From assembly GCA_903643055.1 (NCBI GenBank), contig CAHJWV010000392.1, positions 1 to 16,066 of the forward strand: a stretch of DNA of 16,066 nt, given 5' to 3'. The notes beneath the pieces were generated by a model, which was given only the letters and a program-made list of their open reading frames with translations, did no database searches and was not told the DNA's origin. This DNA is from Burkholderiales bacterium. GTDB lineage: Bacteria; Pseudomonadota; Gammaproteobacteria; Burkholderiales; Burkholderiaceae. The position numbers and the translations under genes are program-made. This document shows positions 6,805-14,066 of this stretch, in pieces. How positions within the stretch are numbered: position 1 is the first letter of the stretch; every line of letters starts with the position of its first letter.

Positions 6805-7527
6805 TCAGGCGCGTGCCGCAGCAGGCGGCACGCCGGCTTCCAGCAAGGTCAGCGCGAAACGCGTGGCCGGTGCAGCCAGTTCGGGCAAGCCCGCAGCCCC
6901 CTGGGTTTGCAGGCATTCGCGCACCAGCTCCTCGATGCCGCCGACCAGCGCCAGCCAGTGGGCATCGGCCATCTTGGGCGTGGCCGGCTCGGCACGTCGG
7001 CGTATCGCATGCAGCGCGCGCCATTGGCCGACCCATTGCGCCATCACCCAGGCGCGGCGCTGCAGCACCTTGCGCCCGGCCCCGACCACCTCGATCGTGT
7101 AGGCCCAGGCGGCATCGGGCCGGACCGACAAGGCCTGCAGATAAGCCTCGATGGACAGCTCGGTGCGCACCCGCCAATCGCCGGGCGGAGCATCTTGCAA
7201 GGCTGCGCGGATGGCACCGAACAAGCGGTACATGCCGCTTTCATAGGCGGCGATGAAGCAGTCTTCGATGTTCGGGAACAGCTCGTAGAAGGTGCGCCGC
7301 GACACGCCCGCCAGCGCGATGACGTCGGCCACGGTGCTGGCGTTGTAGCCCTTTAGGGCGACCACGCTGCTCACGGCGTCAAGCAGGCGCGTGCGTTGTG
7401 ATTCGACTACCACCTTTTGCGGCAGAGGGTGCCGCCCCGGCGAAAGCTTCTGTGCCGACAACCCCACGGCAGACCCCGCAGCAGGCGGCGCATCGGCTTC
7501 GGTGAGGGGGGTTCGGGTTGCCTTCAT
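6805..7527 (-). CDS. TetR family transcriptional regulator
   Basis: A 240-residue regulator. The N-terminal 40 residues are disordered and Pro/Ala-rich, followed by a TetR_N DNA-binding domain at about 45-92, with the helix-turn-helix around TVADVIALAGVSRRTFYELF (65-84). The C-terminal ligand and dimer domain is not diagnostic. ATG 7527 is chosen; an upstream TTG at 7551 lies inside the palindromic operator and would be an unusual start. Neither start has a good ribosome-binding site. It is divergent from the DUF1304 gene, and the 12-bp-arm palindrome between them is the likely autoregulatory operator. The probable role is a repressor of the DUF1304 membrane protein; the inducer is unknown. 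Confidence 0.9.
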   Translation of the reverse strand: MKATRTPLTEADAPPAAGSAVGLSAQKLSPGRHPLPQKVVVESQRTRLLDAVSSVVALKGYNASTVADVIALAGVSRRTFYELFPNIEDCFIAAYESGMYRLFGAIRAALQDAPPGDWRVRTELSIEAYLQALSVRPDAAWAYTIEVVGAGRKVLQRRAWVMAQWVGQWRALHAIRRRAEPATPKMADAHWLALVGGIEELVRECLQTQGAAGLPELAAPATRFALTLLEAGVPPAAARA

Positions 7528-7548
7528 GGAGGGAAGCAAGTAGCATAG

Positions 7549-7576
7549 CAAATAGAAACACTGATGTTTCTATTTG
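7549..7576. promoter_or_regulatory. TetR operator palindrome in the divergent promoter
   Basis: CAAATAGAAACA (7549-7560), spacer CTGA, TGTTTCTATTTG (7565-7576): perfect 12-bp arms in a 90-base gap between tetR and the DUF1304 gene. It is AT-rich in a GC-rich region. A possible plus-strand promoter TTGCCT (7518-7523), 17 bases, TAGCAT (7541-7546) lies directly beside it, so bound repressor would block transcription of the DUF1304 gene. Confidence 0.75.
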
Positions 7577-7617
7577 ATTTTCCGATGCACGCGCGTGAGC
7601 GCAACTGGAGTTTTTCG

Positions 7618-7974
7618 ATGCTGATCGCCTCTTTGCTGGTGGGCCTGGTGGCCGCCATCCACATCTACATCGTCGTGCTGGAGATGTTCCTGTGGGACAC
7701 GCCCAAGGGCCGCAAGACCTTCGGCATGACGGCAGAGTTCTCGGCCGCATCGAAGGTGCTGGCCGCCAACCAGGGCCTCTACAACGGCTTTCTCGCGGCC
7801 GGCCTGATCTGGGGCCTGATGCTCGGCCCGGCCGGCCATGCCGTGATCGTGTTCTTCCTCGCCTGCGTGCTGGTGGCCGGCCTGTATGGCGCAGCCACCG
7901 TGGGCCGCAAGATCCTGTTCGTGCAGGCCATCCCGGCCACGCTGGCCCTGGCGGCCGAATTTCTGCTGCGCTGA
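7618..7974 (+). CDS. DUF1304 small integral membrane protein
   Basis: A 118-residue protein with four membrane segments (about 3-21, 50-69, 73-93, 100-115), the length and layout of the DUF1304 family. Family hallmarks are the IHIYIVVLEMFLW stretch (14-26), the TPKGRKTFGM loop (28-37) and NQGLYNGFLAAGL (51-63). ATG 7618 follows CTGGAG; an in-frame TTG at 7564 would start inside the operator. The family function is unknown. DUF1304 genes are often found beside a TetR regulator, and the shared palindrome here fits that. A good terminator follows. Confidence 0.9.
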   Translation: MLIASLLVGLVAAIHIYIVVLEMFLWDTPKGRKTFGMTAEFSAASKVLAANQGLYNGFLAAGLIWGLMLGPAGHAVIVFFLACVLVAGLYGAATVGRKILFVQAIPATLALAAEFLLR

Positions 7975-7996
7975 ATTGATTGAGTTGAGCGGTATC

Positions 7997-8020
7997 GGGC
8001 GCCTCTATGGGCGCCCTTTT
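7997..8020 (+). terminator. Rho-independent terminator after the DUF1304 gene
   Basis: GGGCGCC (7997-8003), loop TCTATG, GGCGCCC (8010-8016), then TTTT. It lies 22 bases past the stop codon. It also lies downstream of the convergent glycosyltransferase gene but lacks a T tract on that strand. Confidence 0.85.
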
Positions 8021-8062
8021 CATTTCTGATTCAGCGTTTCAGGTTGAGATTCAAGAAGCCAT

Positions 8063-9226
8063 TCATCTGCCGCCCGAGCGCGGCCGGTGTTGCCGGCGCA
8101 AGGCATCGAGTGGATAGAAGGAGCCGCGCCAGACAATGCCGCCGCGCCTGAGCGTCGTCAGGCTGGCCCGCCACATCGTCAATAAAGACAGCCACGGCAC
8201 GAGCGGCAAGTAGAGCAAGCCGCGCAACGGCCAGCCGGCGATCTGCAGTTGCGCCCCTTGGCAAACCAGCAGCAGCGCAAGCGACACGGCGCAACAAGCG
8301 CGCGGGAAGCCGGGCACCGCCAGGCCGAGCCACGGTGCGATGCCGAACAGGGCAATCGCCACCGTCGCGCCCAGCAGCCGGCTCACCCGATAGTCGAGTG
8401 CGGCGAACAGATTTTTCTGCAGGCCCTGCGCCATCTCGCGGGCGCTGCGATACCACGCCACCGACAGCAGGCCCCGGCCGATCGCCAGGTCTTGCACCGC
8501 CCCGTGCTGTTTCAGCCATTGGCCGAGCGCCAGATCGTCCAGCACCGCCATCGGGATCGCGGCATGGCCACCGCTGCGCTCATAAGCTTCGCGGCGCACG
8601 AGGTTGAACGCGCCCAGGCCGATCGAATGGCGCGTTGAATGGCGCACCTTCCAGGGTTGATAGACCGCCAGCATGCCGAGCGAGAAGCTCGCCAGCAGCA
8701 TGCCCAGCAAGGCATCGCGCACCGGCATGTCGGGGGCCACCGCGAGATGATCGAGCCGCTCTTGCTCGCACAGATTCACTGCGCGGCGCAGGCAGTCGGG
8801 CGCGAACACCACATCGGCATCGGTGAATAGCAGATAGTCGCCGCGGGCCTGCGCCGCGCCGATCGCCAGCGCGTGGTTCTTGCCCAGCCAGCCGGCAGGC
8901 AGCTTCGCCACATGCACGGCACGCAGCCGGGCATCGGTCTGCGCGATGCGCTCGATGATCTGCGGCGTCTCGTCGCTCGATCGATCGTTGATCGCCAGCA
9001 CTTCGAGCTGCGGATAGTCCATCGCCAGCAAGGACGCCAACGCCGGCTCCAGCGTCTGCGCCTCGTTGAGTGCCGACACGATCACGCTGACCCGCGGCGC
9101 CTGCGCATCTGGCAGCGGTGCGACCTCGGCCAACACCCGCAGCGTCAAGACACCACGCGCCATCTGGCCGAGCGACAGTGCAGTGGTGATCAAGATACCG
9201 AGGGAAATCACATCGAGCACGGTCAT
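8063..9226 (-). CDS. Membrane glycosyltransferase family 2 (HpnB/CrtQ-like)
   Basis: A 387-residue inner-membrane glycosyltransferase. One N-terminal membrane helix (about 4-25) precedes a GT-A catalytic domain: VSVIVSALNEA (47-57), NDRSSDET (80-87), GDYLLFTDADVVF (129-141) with the DAD metal site at 136-138, a LDD motif (229-231) as the likely catalytic acid region, and WYRSAREMAQGLQKN (258-272) in the place of the QxxRW helix. Three further membrane helices follow (about 283-305, 308-326, 335-353). The layout matches hopene-associated HpnB and the 4,4'-diaponeurosporenoate glycosyltransferase CrtQ group, which use lipid or carotenoid acceptors. No hopanoid or carotenoid gene is in the window, so the substrate is unknown. 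ATG 9226 has no clear ribosome-binding site. Confidence 0.85.
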   Translation of the reverse strand: MTVLDVISLGILITTALSLGQMARGVLTLRVLAEVAPLPDAQAPRVSVIVSALNEAQTLEPALASLLAMDYPQLEVLAINDRSSDETPQIIERIAQTDARLRAVHVAKLPAGWLGKNHALAIGAAQARGDYLLFTDADVVFAPDCLRRAVNLCEQERLDHLAVAPDMPVRDALLGMLLASFSLGMLAVYQPWKVRHSTRHSIGLGAFNLVRREAYERSGGHAAIPMAVLDDLALGQWLKQHGAVQDLAIGRGLLSVAWYRSAREMAQGLQKNLFAALDYRVSRLLGATVAIALFGIAPWLGLAVPGFPRACCAVSLALLLVCQGAQLQIAGWPLRGLLYLPLVPWLSLLTMWRASLTTLRRGGIVWRGSFYPLDALRRQHRPRSGGR

Positions 9227-9531
9227 CGGGCGGGGCTTTCAACAGGCAAGGTGCGTTTTTGGGGCCGGTGGAACTTCTGAGCGCCTGCGATGAAATCAAG
9301 ACGCTGGCTCACTGGCATCGCAACGGCTGGCCATGGTCGCACCAATGGGTGCAGCGAAGCCTGCCGAGTGCAAGGAAGCCCACCCCAGCCGCTGGCATGT
9401 CGTCCTACGCCGATATCGACGCTGGCCGACAGACCGCCGCAGCCGGCTGCGAGACAGTAATGACCTGGGCCGGCGATATCAATACCGTTTGAATTGCCGG
9501 CAGTTTTCACCTCTGTTGCAAAGGAACCGAT
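9227..9531. other. Intergenic region between glycosyltransferase and CsbD genes
   Basis: This 305-base gap between divergent genes has no frame with a ribosome-binding site or recognisable product. It presumably carries both promoters; I could not identify clear -35/-10 pairs. GCCGGC occurs twice, flanking an AT-richer core (about 9470-9501) just before the CsbD gene. Confidence 0.4.
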
Positions 9532-9750
9532 ATGAACAAGGATCAAGTCAAGGGCCGTGTTGAACAGGCTAAGGGCAGCATCAAGGAAGGCGCCGGCAAG
9601 GTGATCAACAGCGATCGCCTCGAAACCGAAGGCAAGCTCGACAAGGTTGCGGGCAAGGCGCAAGCCAGCTACGGCGACGCAAAAGAGAAGGCCAAGGACG
9701 TGGTCAATGACGTAACCCGCGAGGCGCGTGACGCCAACCGCCGCGTCTGA
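9532..9750 (+). CDS. CsbD-like stress protein
   Basis: A 72-residue, highly charged, Lys/Ala/Gly-rich protein. It starts MNKDQVKGRVEQAKG, followed by IKEGAGKVINSDRLETEGK and DKVAGKAQASYGDAKEKAKD, the classic CsbD/YjbJ repeat of a short helix and K-G turn. Family members are small, soluble, often natively flexible proteins induced by general stress; the exact biochemical role is unknown. The start follows AAAGGAA. The family length (about 60-75 residues) is matched. A hairpin follows the stop. Confidence 0.95.
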   Translation: MNKDQVKGRVEQAKGSIKEGAGKVINSDRLETEGKLDKVAGKAQASYGDAKEKAKDVVNDVTREARDANRRV

Positions 9751-9757
9751 GGTTTCT

Positions 9758-9777
9758 GAAGCGCGGCAACGCGCTTC
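9758..9777 (+). terminator. Hairpin after the CsbD gene
   Basis: GAAGCGCG (9758-9765), loop GCAA, CGCGCTTC (9770-9777): a perfect 8-bp stem with a stable GNRA loop, 8 bases past the CsbD stop. There is no real T tract behind it, so it may be a weak terminator or a stabilising 3' end. Confidence 0.5.
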
Positions 9778-9837
9778 TCAGTGCAACGCACGGTGAGCCG
9801 CAGGCCGCCGTTTGTGCGCAGGGCAATGCACGGCGTT

Positions 9838-9877
9838 TGCGCCGGGCTTTGCCCTTGTTGCGTTTCAGCCCGGCGCA
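9838..9877. repeat. Inverted repeat with 11-bp perfect arms
   Basis: TGCGCCGGGCT (9838-9848) and AGCCCGGCGCA (9867-9877) flank an 18-base loop in the 334-base gap between the CsbD gene and the proline-rich gene. No T tract follows. The rest of this gap holds a 73-codon GTG frame (9781-10002) with no ribosome-binding site or recognisable product, which I do not call. Confidence 0.55.
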
Positions 9878-10084
9878 TGATCGACAGGCCTGACGGCCCT
9901 GCCCTCTCTTTTCAACCCGTAACGTCAGCAGCTGATATCAACCTCTGTCGGCAGCCTCTGTCCAAGCCGGGATTACTCTGCTACGGATGCCTTGAAGGCT
10001 AACGCTGCGGCTGACTCCACACCGGGGCTGCGCCGCCAGGAACGATCCGAACCAATGCATGGCTTCAGAGCCGGAGACATACCG

Positions 10085-10273
10085 ATGACCCTGCACCCCT
10101 TGATGGCCCACACCACACCCGAGCCCGACATTGTGCCGCCGCAGCATCCGCCCAGCGAATCACCGCCCTGGTCGGACCCGCCATCTCCCGAGGTCGATGA
10201 CCCGAGCGAGCCGCGCAGCCATCCACCTCCCGTGCGCGAGCCCGGCGTTCGACACCCACCCACCTCGGTCTGA
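10085..10273 (+). CDS. Small proline-rich protein
   Basis: A 62-residue protein, nearly one third Pro, with many Asp, Glu and Ser (for example PPWSDPPSPEVDDPSEP). No signal peptide, membrane segment or known domain. ATG 10085 is preferred because CGGAG lies 10 bases upstream; in-frame TTG 9992 and ATG 10055 are possible but less well placed. I recall similar Pro-rich small proteins near stress genes in Burkholderiales but cannot verify this. It lies 39 bases ahead of the CHRD lipoprotein gene on the same strand, so the two may be cotranscribed. Confidence 0.6.
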   Translation: MTLHPLMAHTTPEPDIVPPQHPPSESPPWSDPPSPEVDDPSEPRSHPPPVREPGVRHPPTSV

Positions 10274-10312
10274 TCGGCCTTTCCCTGGCCCGCCCAACTT
10301 CTGGAGAACGAC

Positions 10313-10840
10313 ATGACGCCCTCTCTTTTGTTGCGCAGCGCTGCGCTGGTGGTTTCGCTGATGCTGGCGGCCTGCGCCGCAGATTCGGTTGCGGCAGGTG
10401 ACAAGGCGGGGGGGCCGGCCAACGCCGGCTCGAAAGCGCAGTCTCGCGAGGGCGCAGGCGCTGCGTCGACCCACACCGGCATTGTCAAGCTCGGCACGCG
10501 CCTGTCTGGCGAAGCGGAAGTGCCGCCAAACAGCAGCATGGGCGATGGCGACGCCGTCATCACGCTGAACCGGCAGACACGGCTGCTGCGCTGGACCGTG
10601 ACCTACAGTGGCCTGACCGGGGACGTCAGCGCCGCCCATTTCCATGGCCCGGCGATGGCAGGCGACAACGCCGGCCCGGTCATCACGCTCGGCGACAGGC
10701 TCAAAAGCCCAATCGAAGGCGAAGCCACCTTGACCGATGCGCAGATCGACGACCTGCTCGGTGGCCGCTGGTACCTCAACCTGCATACACCGGCCCATGC
10801 GGGCGGCGAGATCCGCGGCCAGATCGGTACCGGCATGTAG
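10313..10840 (+). CDS. CHRD-domain lipoprotein
   Basis: A 175-residue predicted lipoprotein. The signal peptide ends in lipobox LAAC with Cys21 as the lipid-modified residue. A Ser/Ala/Gly linker leads to a CHRD domain at about 62-175: LSGEAEVPPN (64-73), AHFHGPA (108-114), and NLHTPAHAGGEIRGQ (156-170), all textbook CHRD motifs. CHRD domains occur in chordin and in many bacterial envelope proteins; in bacteria the role is not settled. Ser22 is not Asp, since the residue after Cys is Ala, so outer-membrane sorting is likely by the +2 rule. The start follows CTGGAG. It lies 39 bases after the proline-rich gene. Confidence 0.9.
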   Translation: MTPSLLLRSAALVVSLMLAACAADSVAAGDKAGGPANAGSKAQSREGAGAASTHTGIVKLGTRLSGEAEVPPNSSMGDGDAVITLNRQTRLLRWTVTYSGLTGDVSAAHFHGPAMAGDNAGPVITLGDRLKSPIEGEATLTDAQIDDLLGGRWYLNLHTPAHAGGEIRGQIGTGM

Positions 10841-10853
10841 GGCTCGATGACGC

Positions 10854-10872
10854 GCAGGGGCCCTGCCCCTGC
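10854..10872 (+). terminator. GC hairpin after the CHRD gene
   Basis: GCAGGGGC (10854-10861), loop CCT, GCCCCTGC (10865-10872): a perfect 8-bp stem 13 bases past the stop, without a T tract. Possible weak terminator separating the CHRD gene from the lipase gene. Confidence 0.4.
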
Positions 10873-11044
10873 CCGCTGCCGCGACGCAGCCGGCCGCATC
10901 CGGTAGGTCGAGCGGCAACCAAACACCCGCATTGCGGACGACCCGAGCTGGGAATGACCCGAGCCAGGACGATCCCTCGAACCGGTGGATTCGCGCCGCC
11001 TCGGATGCTCCAATGGCCTTCTCAGCAAGTCAAAGGAGTCCAGC

Positions 11045-13111
11045 ATGCGTGTCGAAGGTGCGAGCCCACAGGCGGTCAATCGGCAAGATCCGGCGGAACA
11101 ACGGGTCGCCACAGAGGCAGCCGGCACTGGCGCGGCAGCGCCGGCGGCATCACCTCAGGCTGCCGCCCGGCCCGGCCAGACGCTGGCCGAGATGGCGCGG
11201 CAGGGCCCGCAGCTCCACAGCGTGGCGGCCCAAGGCCCTTCCCGACAGCCCGCCGCAGGCGAACCCAGCTTCGGTGCGCAGGTTCGCGGCACGACGCAGC
11301 GGCCCATCGACTTGCGGCTCGCGCAGATGGCCAATGACGTCTACCACACGCCAAACGCAGCAGGCCAGACGGAAACCCGGTCTGAAAAGGAACTGGCCCA
11401 GGCAGGCTGGAACCGGGTGCAGCCGGGCGACACGCTGAGCACGCCCGATGGGCGCACGGTCCGGCTGGACGCTGCGCAACTGAACGAGCCTTCCAGCGGC
11501 TTCGACGCCGCGGTCTATCAAAACGACAAAGGCAATGTCGTGGTGGCTTTCGCCGGCACGAACCCGAAGTCGCCGCCCGATCTGGTCGCCGATGCCGGAC
11601 AGGGCCTGGGCCTGGAGAACCGTCAATACGAAATGGCGGCCAGCCTGGGTGTGAAGATGGCCGGCATCTTCGGCACTGAGAACGTGGCCTTCACCGGGCA
11701 TTCACTGGGCGGCGGCCTGGCGGCCGCGGCCACGCTGGCCAGCGGTGCGCAAGGCGTGACCTTCAACGCCGCAGGCCTGAGCAACGAAACTTTGCGCGAA
11801 TACGGCAGCCCGAACAGCCTGCGCGCCGACTACGCCACGAATGGCGCCTTGCGCAGCTTTTCGGTGGCCGGCGACCCGCTGACGGTGGTCGGGCATGCAG
11901 GAACGCCGCATCCGATCGGCACCGAACTGCAAACGCCTAACCTGACCGACACCCGCAACCCGATCACGATGCACGGCGGCGGCGGCGATAACGAACTCTT
12001 TATCGACGGCCTGCGGCAAGCCCAGGCCGCCCCTGCGCCCACCGCTTTGCTGACGGACCGGCTGACCGAGCAGAAGCGCCAGGCGGAACTCAACACGCTG
12101 GGCACGATGGCGGACTTCGGTACCGGCCTGTTCGGCGACTCGCAGCGGATCGGCACCGACACCACACGCGACCTGATCGGCGCAGTGCGCCAGCCTGATG
12201 GCTTCACGCAATCGCGGGTCGTTTCCGAACTGGCCGATGGCGGCCTGCAGCTCAGCGGCGCAGCGGCCGACCGGACTTTGGAGGGGCTGGGACGCGAGAC
12301 CACGGTGCTGACCGACGCTGTCGGCCAAGGCACCCGCGAGCTGCTTCGGGGTACGCCCTGGGAAGCCCGCTCGGCCGAATTTGCGACGCGCGTTGAATCC
12401 AGTGGTGAGGTCATGCGCGGCGCCCTGGATGCCGCAGGTGACAACGCACGCGCCGTGACCGATCTGACCGGCAAACTGGTCAGCGGTGTGCCGGATTGGT
12501 CCAAGGATGCGACGACAACCGCCGTCGAAGGTGGTGCCGAAGTGGCTGCCACGGCCTGGGCCGGGACCCAGCAGGTGGCGCAAACAACGGCCCGTGAAGG
12601 CCAGGCAGTGGCCTCGGCCACCGCGGCCAGCGCGCAAGACGTGACCCGCAGCGCGGTGGACGGTGGAGTCGCCATCGCCTCAACCAGCGTCGATGCGCTG
12701 GTCGCCACGACCCGCAGCGCGGCCAGCGGGATCGGCCGCGTGACTTCAGTCGCAGGGCAAGAAGCCCGGGACGGGGCACGCGCCCTCGCACAGGGCGATT
12801 TCATGCAGGCAGCACGCACCGTGGCCGAGGCGCCGGCGAAATTGACACACGCCGCTGCGGCTGAAGCGTCGCGCGTTGCGGGTGTCGCCGCCAACGAAGC
12901 CAAAGCGGTCACGTCCACCATTTCCAAGAAGGTTTCCGCGGTGGCCCACCAGGCGGCGAAGGGCGCGGCAGCCGTGACCTCGTCGGTGGTCCATGCGGCC
13001 AGCCAGGTGGCCGACAGCGTCGTGCGCGGTGGGCAGGCCGTGATGTCGACCGTGATCCAGAAGGCCGCCGAACTGGGCGCGAAACTGAACCCGTTCAAGT
13101 GGTCGTTCTGA
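11045..13111 (+). CDS. Class-3-type lipase, candidate antibacterial effector
   Basis: A 688-residue protein with an excellent ribosome-binding site (AAAGGAG at 11031-11037) before ATG 11045; a longer in-frame start at 10985 has none. Residues 1-85 are a polar, Ala/Gln/Pro-rich leader with no signal peptide. An alpha/beta-hydrolase domain spans about 88-325: NVVVAFAGTN (164-173) as oxyanion strand, VAFTGHSLGGGLA (214-226) with nucleophile Ser220, GDPLT (276-280) with probable Asp277, and ITMHGGGG (307-314) with probable His310, as in Lipase_3/DUF2974-type enzymes acting on lipid esters. Residues about 330-688 are very rich in Ala, Val, Ser and Thr with repeated amphipathic helices and end in LNPFKWSF. 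Lack of a signal peptide, a long helical C-terminus and the downstream ankyrin lipoprotein suggest a secreted phospholipase-type effector of the type VI or a related system. No PIP box precedes it. The exact family and export route are inferred. Confidence 0.8.
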   Translation: MRVEGASPQAVNRQDPAEQRVATEAAGTGAAAPAASPQAAARPGQTLAEMARQGPQLHSVAAQGPSRQPAAGEPSFGAQVRGTTQRPIDLRLAQMANDVYHTPNAAGQTETRSEKELAQAGWNRVQPGDTLSTPDGRTVRLDAAQLNEPSSGFDAAVYQNDKGNVVVAFAGTNPKSPPDLVADAGQGLGLENRQYEMAASLGVKMAGIFGTENVAFTGHSLGGGLAAAATLASGAQGVTFNAAGLSNETLREYGSPNSLRADYATNGALRSFSVAGDPLTVVGHAGTPHPIGTELQTPNLTDTRNPITMHGGGGDNELFIDGLRQAQAAPAPTALLTDRLTEQKRQAELNTLGTMADFGTGLFGDSQRIGTDTTRDLIGAVRQPDGFTQSRVVSELADGGLQLSGAAADRTLEGLGRETTVLTDAVGQGTRELLRGTPWEARSAEFATRVESSGEVMRGALDAAGDNARAVTDLTGKLVSGVPDWSKDATTTAVEGGAEVAATAWAGTQQVAQTTAREGQAVASATAASAQDVTRSAVDGGVAIASTSVDALVATTRSAASGIGRVTSVAGQEARDGARALAQGDFMQAARTVAEAPAKLTHAAAAEASRVAGVAANEAKAVTSTISKKVSAVAHQAAKGAAAVTSSVVHAASQVADSVVRGGQAVMSTVIQKAAELGAKLNPFKWSF

Positions 13112-13132
13112 TCCGGCAGAAAGGCAGCGCCT

Positions 13133-13894
13133 GTGCGTCGAATAGGGCAAACACTAGCGTCTGTGGGCACGCTGACTTTGGCGATGACCGTCGCGCTGAC
13201 CTTTTCGGCGATGGCCTGTGGCCGGGATATCGAGTCGAATATGACCAGTGACACAGTACGAAGTTCTTCGAAGGCGATCGCTGCGGTGCAGGCCAACGAC
13301 ACGTCTGCACTGCAGGGGGCGCTGCGCACAGGCACAGACCCGAATGCATTGGCCGAGCAGGGGCACTCGCTGCTGGTGGTGGCCATCGCTTCGGGCAGCC
13401 GGGCCAGCTTCGAACTGTTGCTGGGCGCCGGCGCCGATGTGGGCCGCCCTGACGCCTCAGGCCAGACCGCGCTGCACTGGGCGGCGATGAATGAATCGCC
13501 GTGGTGGCTGCAGACCCTGCTGTCGCACCGCGCCGATCCGAATCTGCCCAACACGCGCACCCACGCCACACCGCTGATGGACGCGATGCGCTCGCATCGG
13601 GATGAAAACGTGGCTCTGCTGCTCAAGGCCGGCGCCGACCCCAACGCGCGTGACCGCGAGGGCAGCACCGCGCTGCACGTGGCGGCCAGCACCAAGCGCG
13701 CCAGCTACACCCTTCAACTATTGCAGGCCGGGGCCGACCCGATGGCACAGGATGGATTTGGCAAGACTTTTCAGGCTTACCAATGGCTGGGCCATGAAGC
13801 CCAGTTGCCGGTACAACGCCGGCAGGACCGCGAGGCCGTGCGTCAGTGGCTGAAGGCGCACCAGATCGCGGTTCAGGAACTCGCTGTGCAATGA
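13133..13894 (+). CDS. Ankyrin-repeat lipoprotein, candidate immunity protein
   Basis: A 253-residue predicted periplasmic lipoprotein. The signal peptide (MRRIGQTLASVGTLTLAMTV onward) ends SAMAC, with Cys29 in the lipobox position. About five ankyrin repeats follow: GTDPNALAEQG (67-77), GAGADVGRPDASGQTALHWAAM (98-119), HRADPNLPNTRTHATPLM (132-149), GADPNARDREGSTALHVAA (167-185) and GADPMAQDGFGKTFQAYQWL (200-219), then a C-terminal helix REAVRQWLKAH (233-243). GTG 13133 follows AAAGG, 21 bases after the lipase stop, so the two are cotranscribed. Ankyrin-repeat proteins beside antibacterial phospholipases often neutralise the toxin; a periplasmic location is where such lipases strike the inner membrane. 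Immunity is inferred from position and topology. Alternatively it is an unrelated periplasmic ankyrin protein. Confidence 0.8.
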   Translation: MRRIGQTLASVGTLTLAMTVALTFSAMACGRDIESNMTSDTVRSSSKAIAAVQANDTSALQGALRTGTDPNALAEQGHSLLVVAIASGSRASFELLLGAGADVGRPDASGQTALHWAAMNESPWWLQTLLSHRADPNLPNTRTHATPLMDAMRSHRDENVALLLKAGADPNARDREGSTALHVAASTKRASYTLQLLQAGADPMAQDGFGKTFQAYQWLGHEAQLPVQRRQDREAVRQWLKAHQIAVQELAVQ

Positions 13895-14066
13895 GCACGG
13901 CGCTGGGCTGGGCCGCGCAGGCGTTCCCGCCAGGCCCTGACCCGGCGATGCCATTCATGACCCAGCCGGGCCGGCCGCCGTAAGCAGCGGTCTGAAAAGC
14001 CGATCGAAGACAAAGATTCGCGGGTCCACATGACCCGGCACGCTGCCACAGCGGCTGCGCGTAGGC

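Noticed and set aside
9781..10002. 73-codon GTG frame between CsbD and the proline-rich gene
   Set aside because: No ribosome-binding site, Cys/Arg-rich content without motif, and it runs through an 11-bp inverted repeat.
10990..11014. TTCGC just upstream of the lipase gene as a possible PIP box
   Set aside because: No second TTCGC at the 15-base spacing on either side, so type III co-regulation of the lipase is not supported.
11830..13695. 621-codon minus-strand frame opposite the lipase and ankyrin genes
   Set aside because: It is antisense to genes with clear catalytic and ankyrin motifs; the long open frame is a GC-bias effect.
14021..14037. CGGGTC/GACCCG inverted repeat between the ankyrin gene and the SDR pseudogene
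   Set aside because: Short arms in GC-rich DNA with no T tract on either side; not convincing as a terminator.
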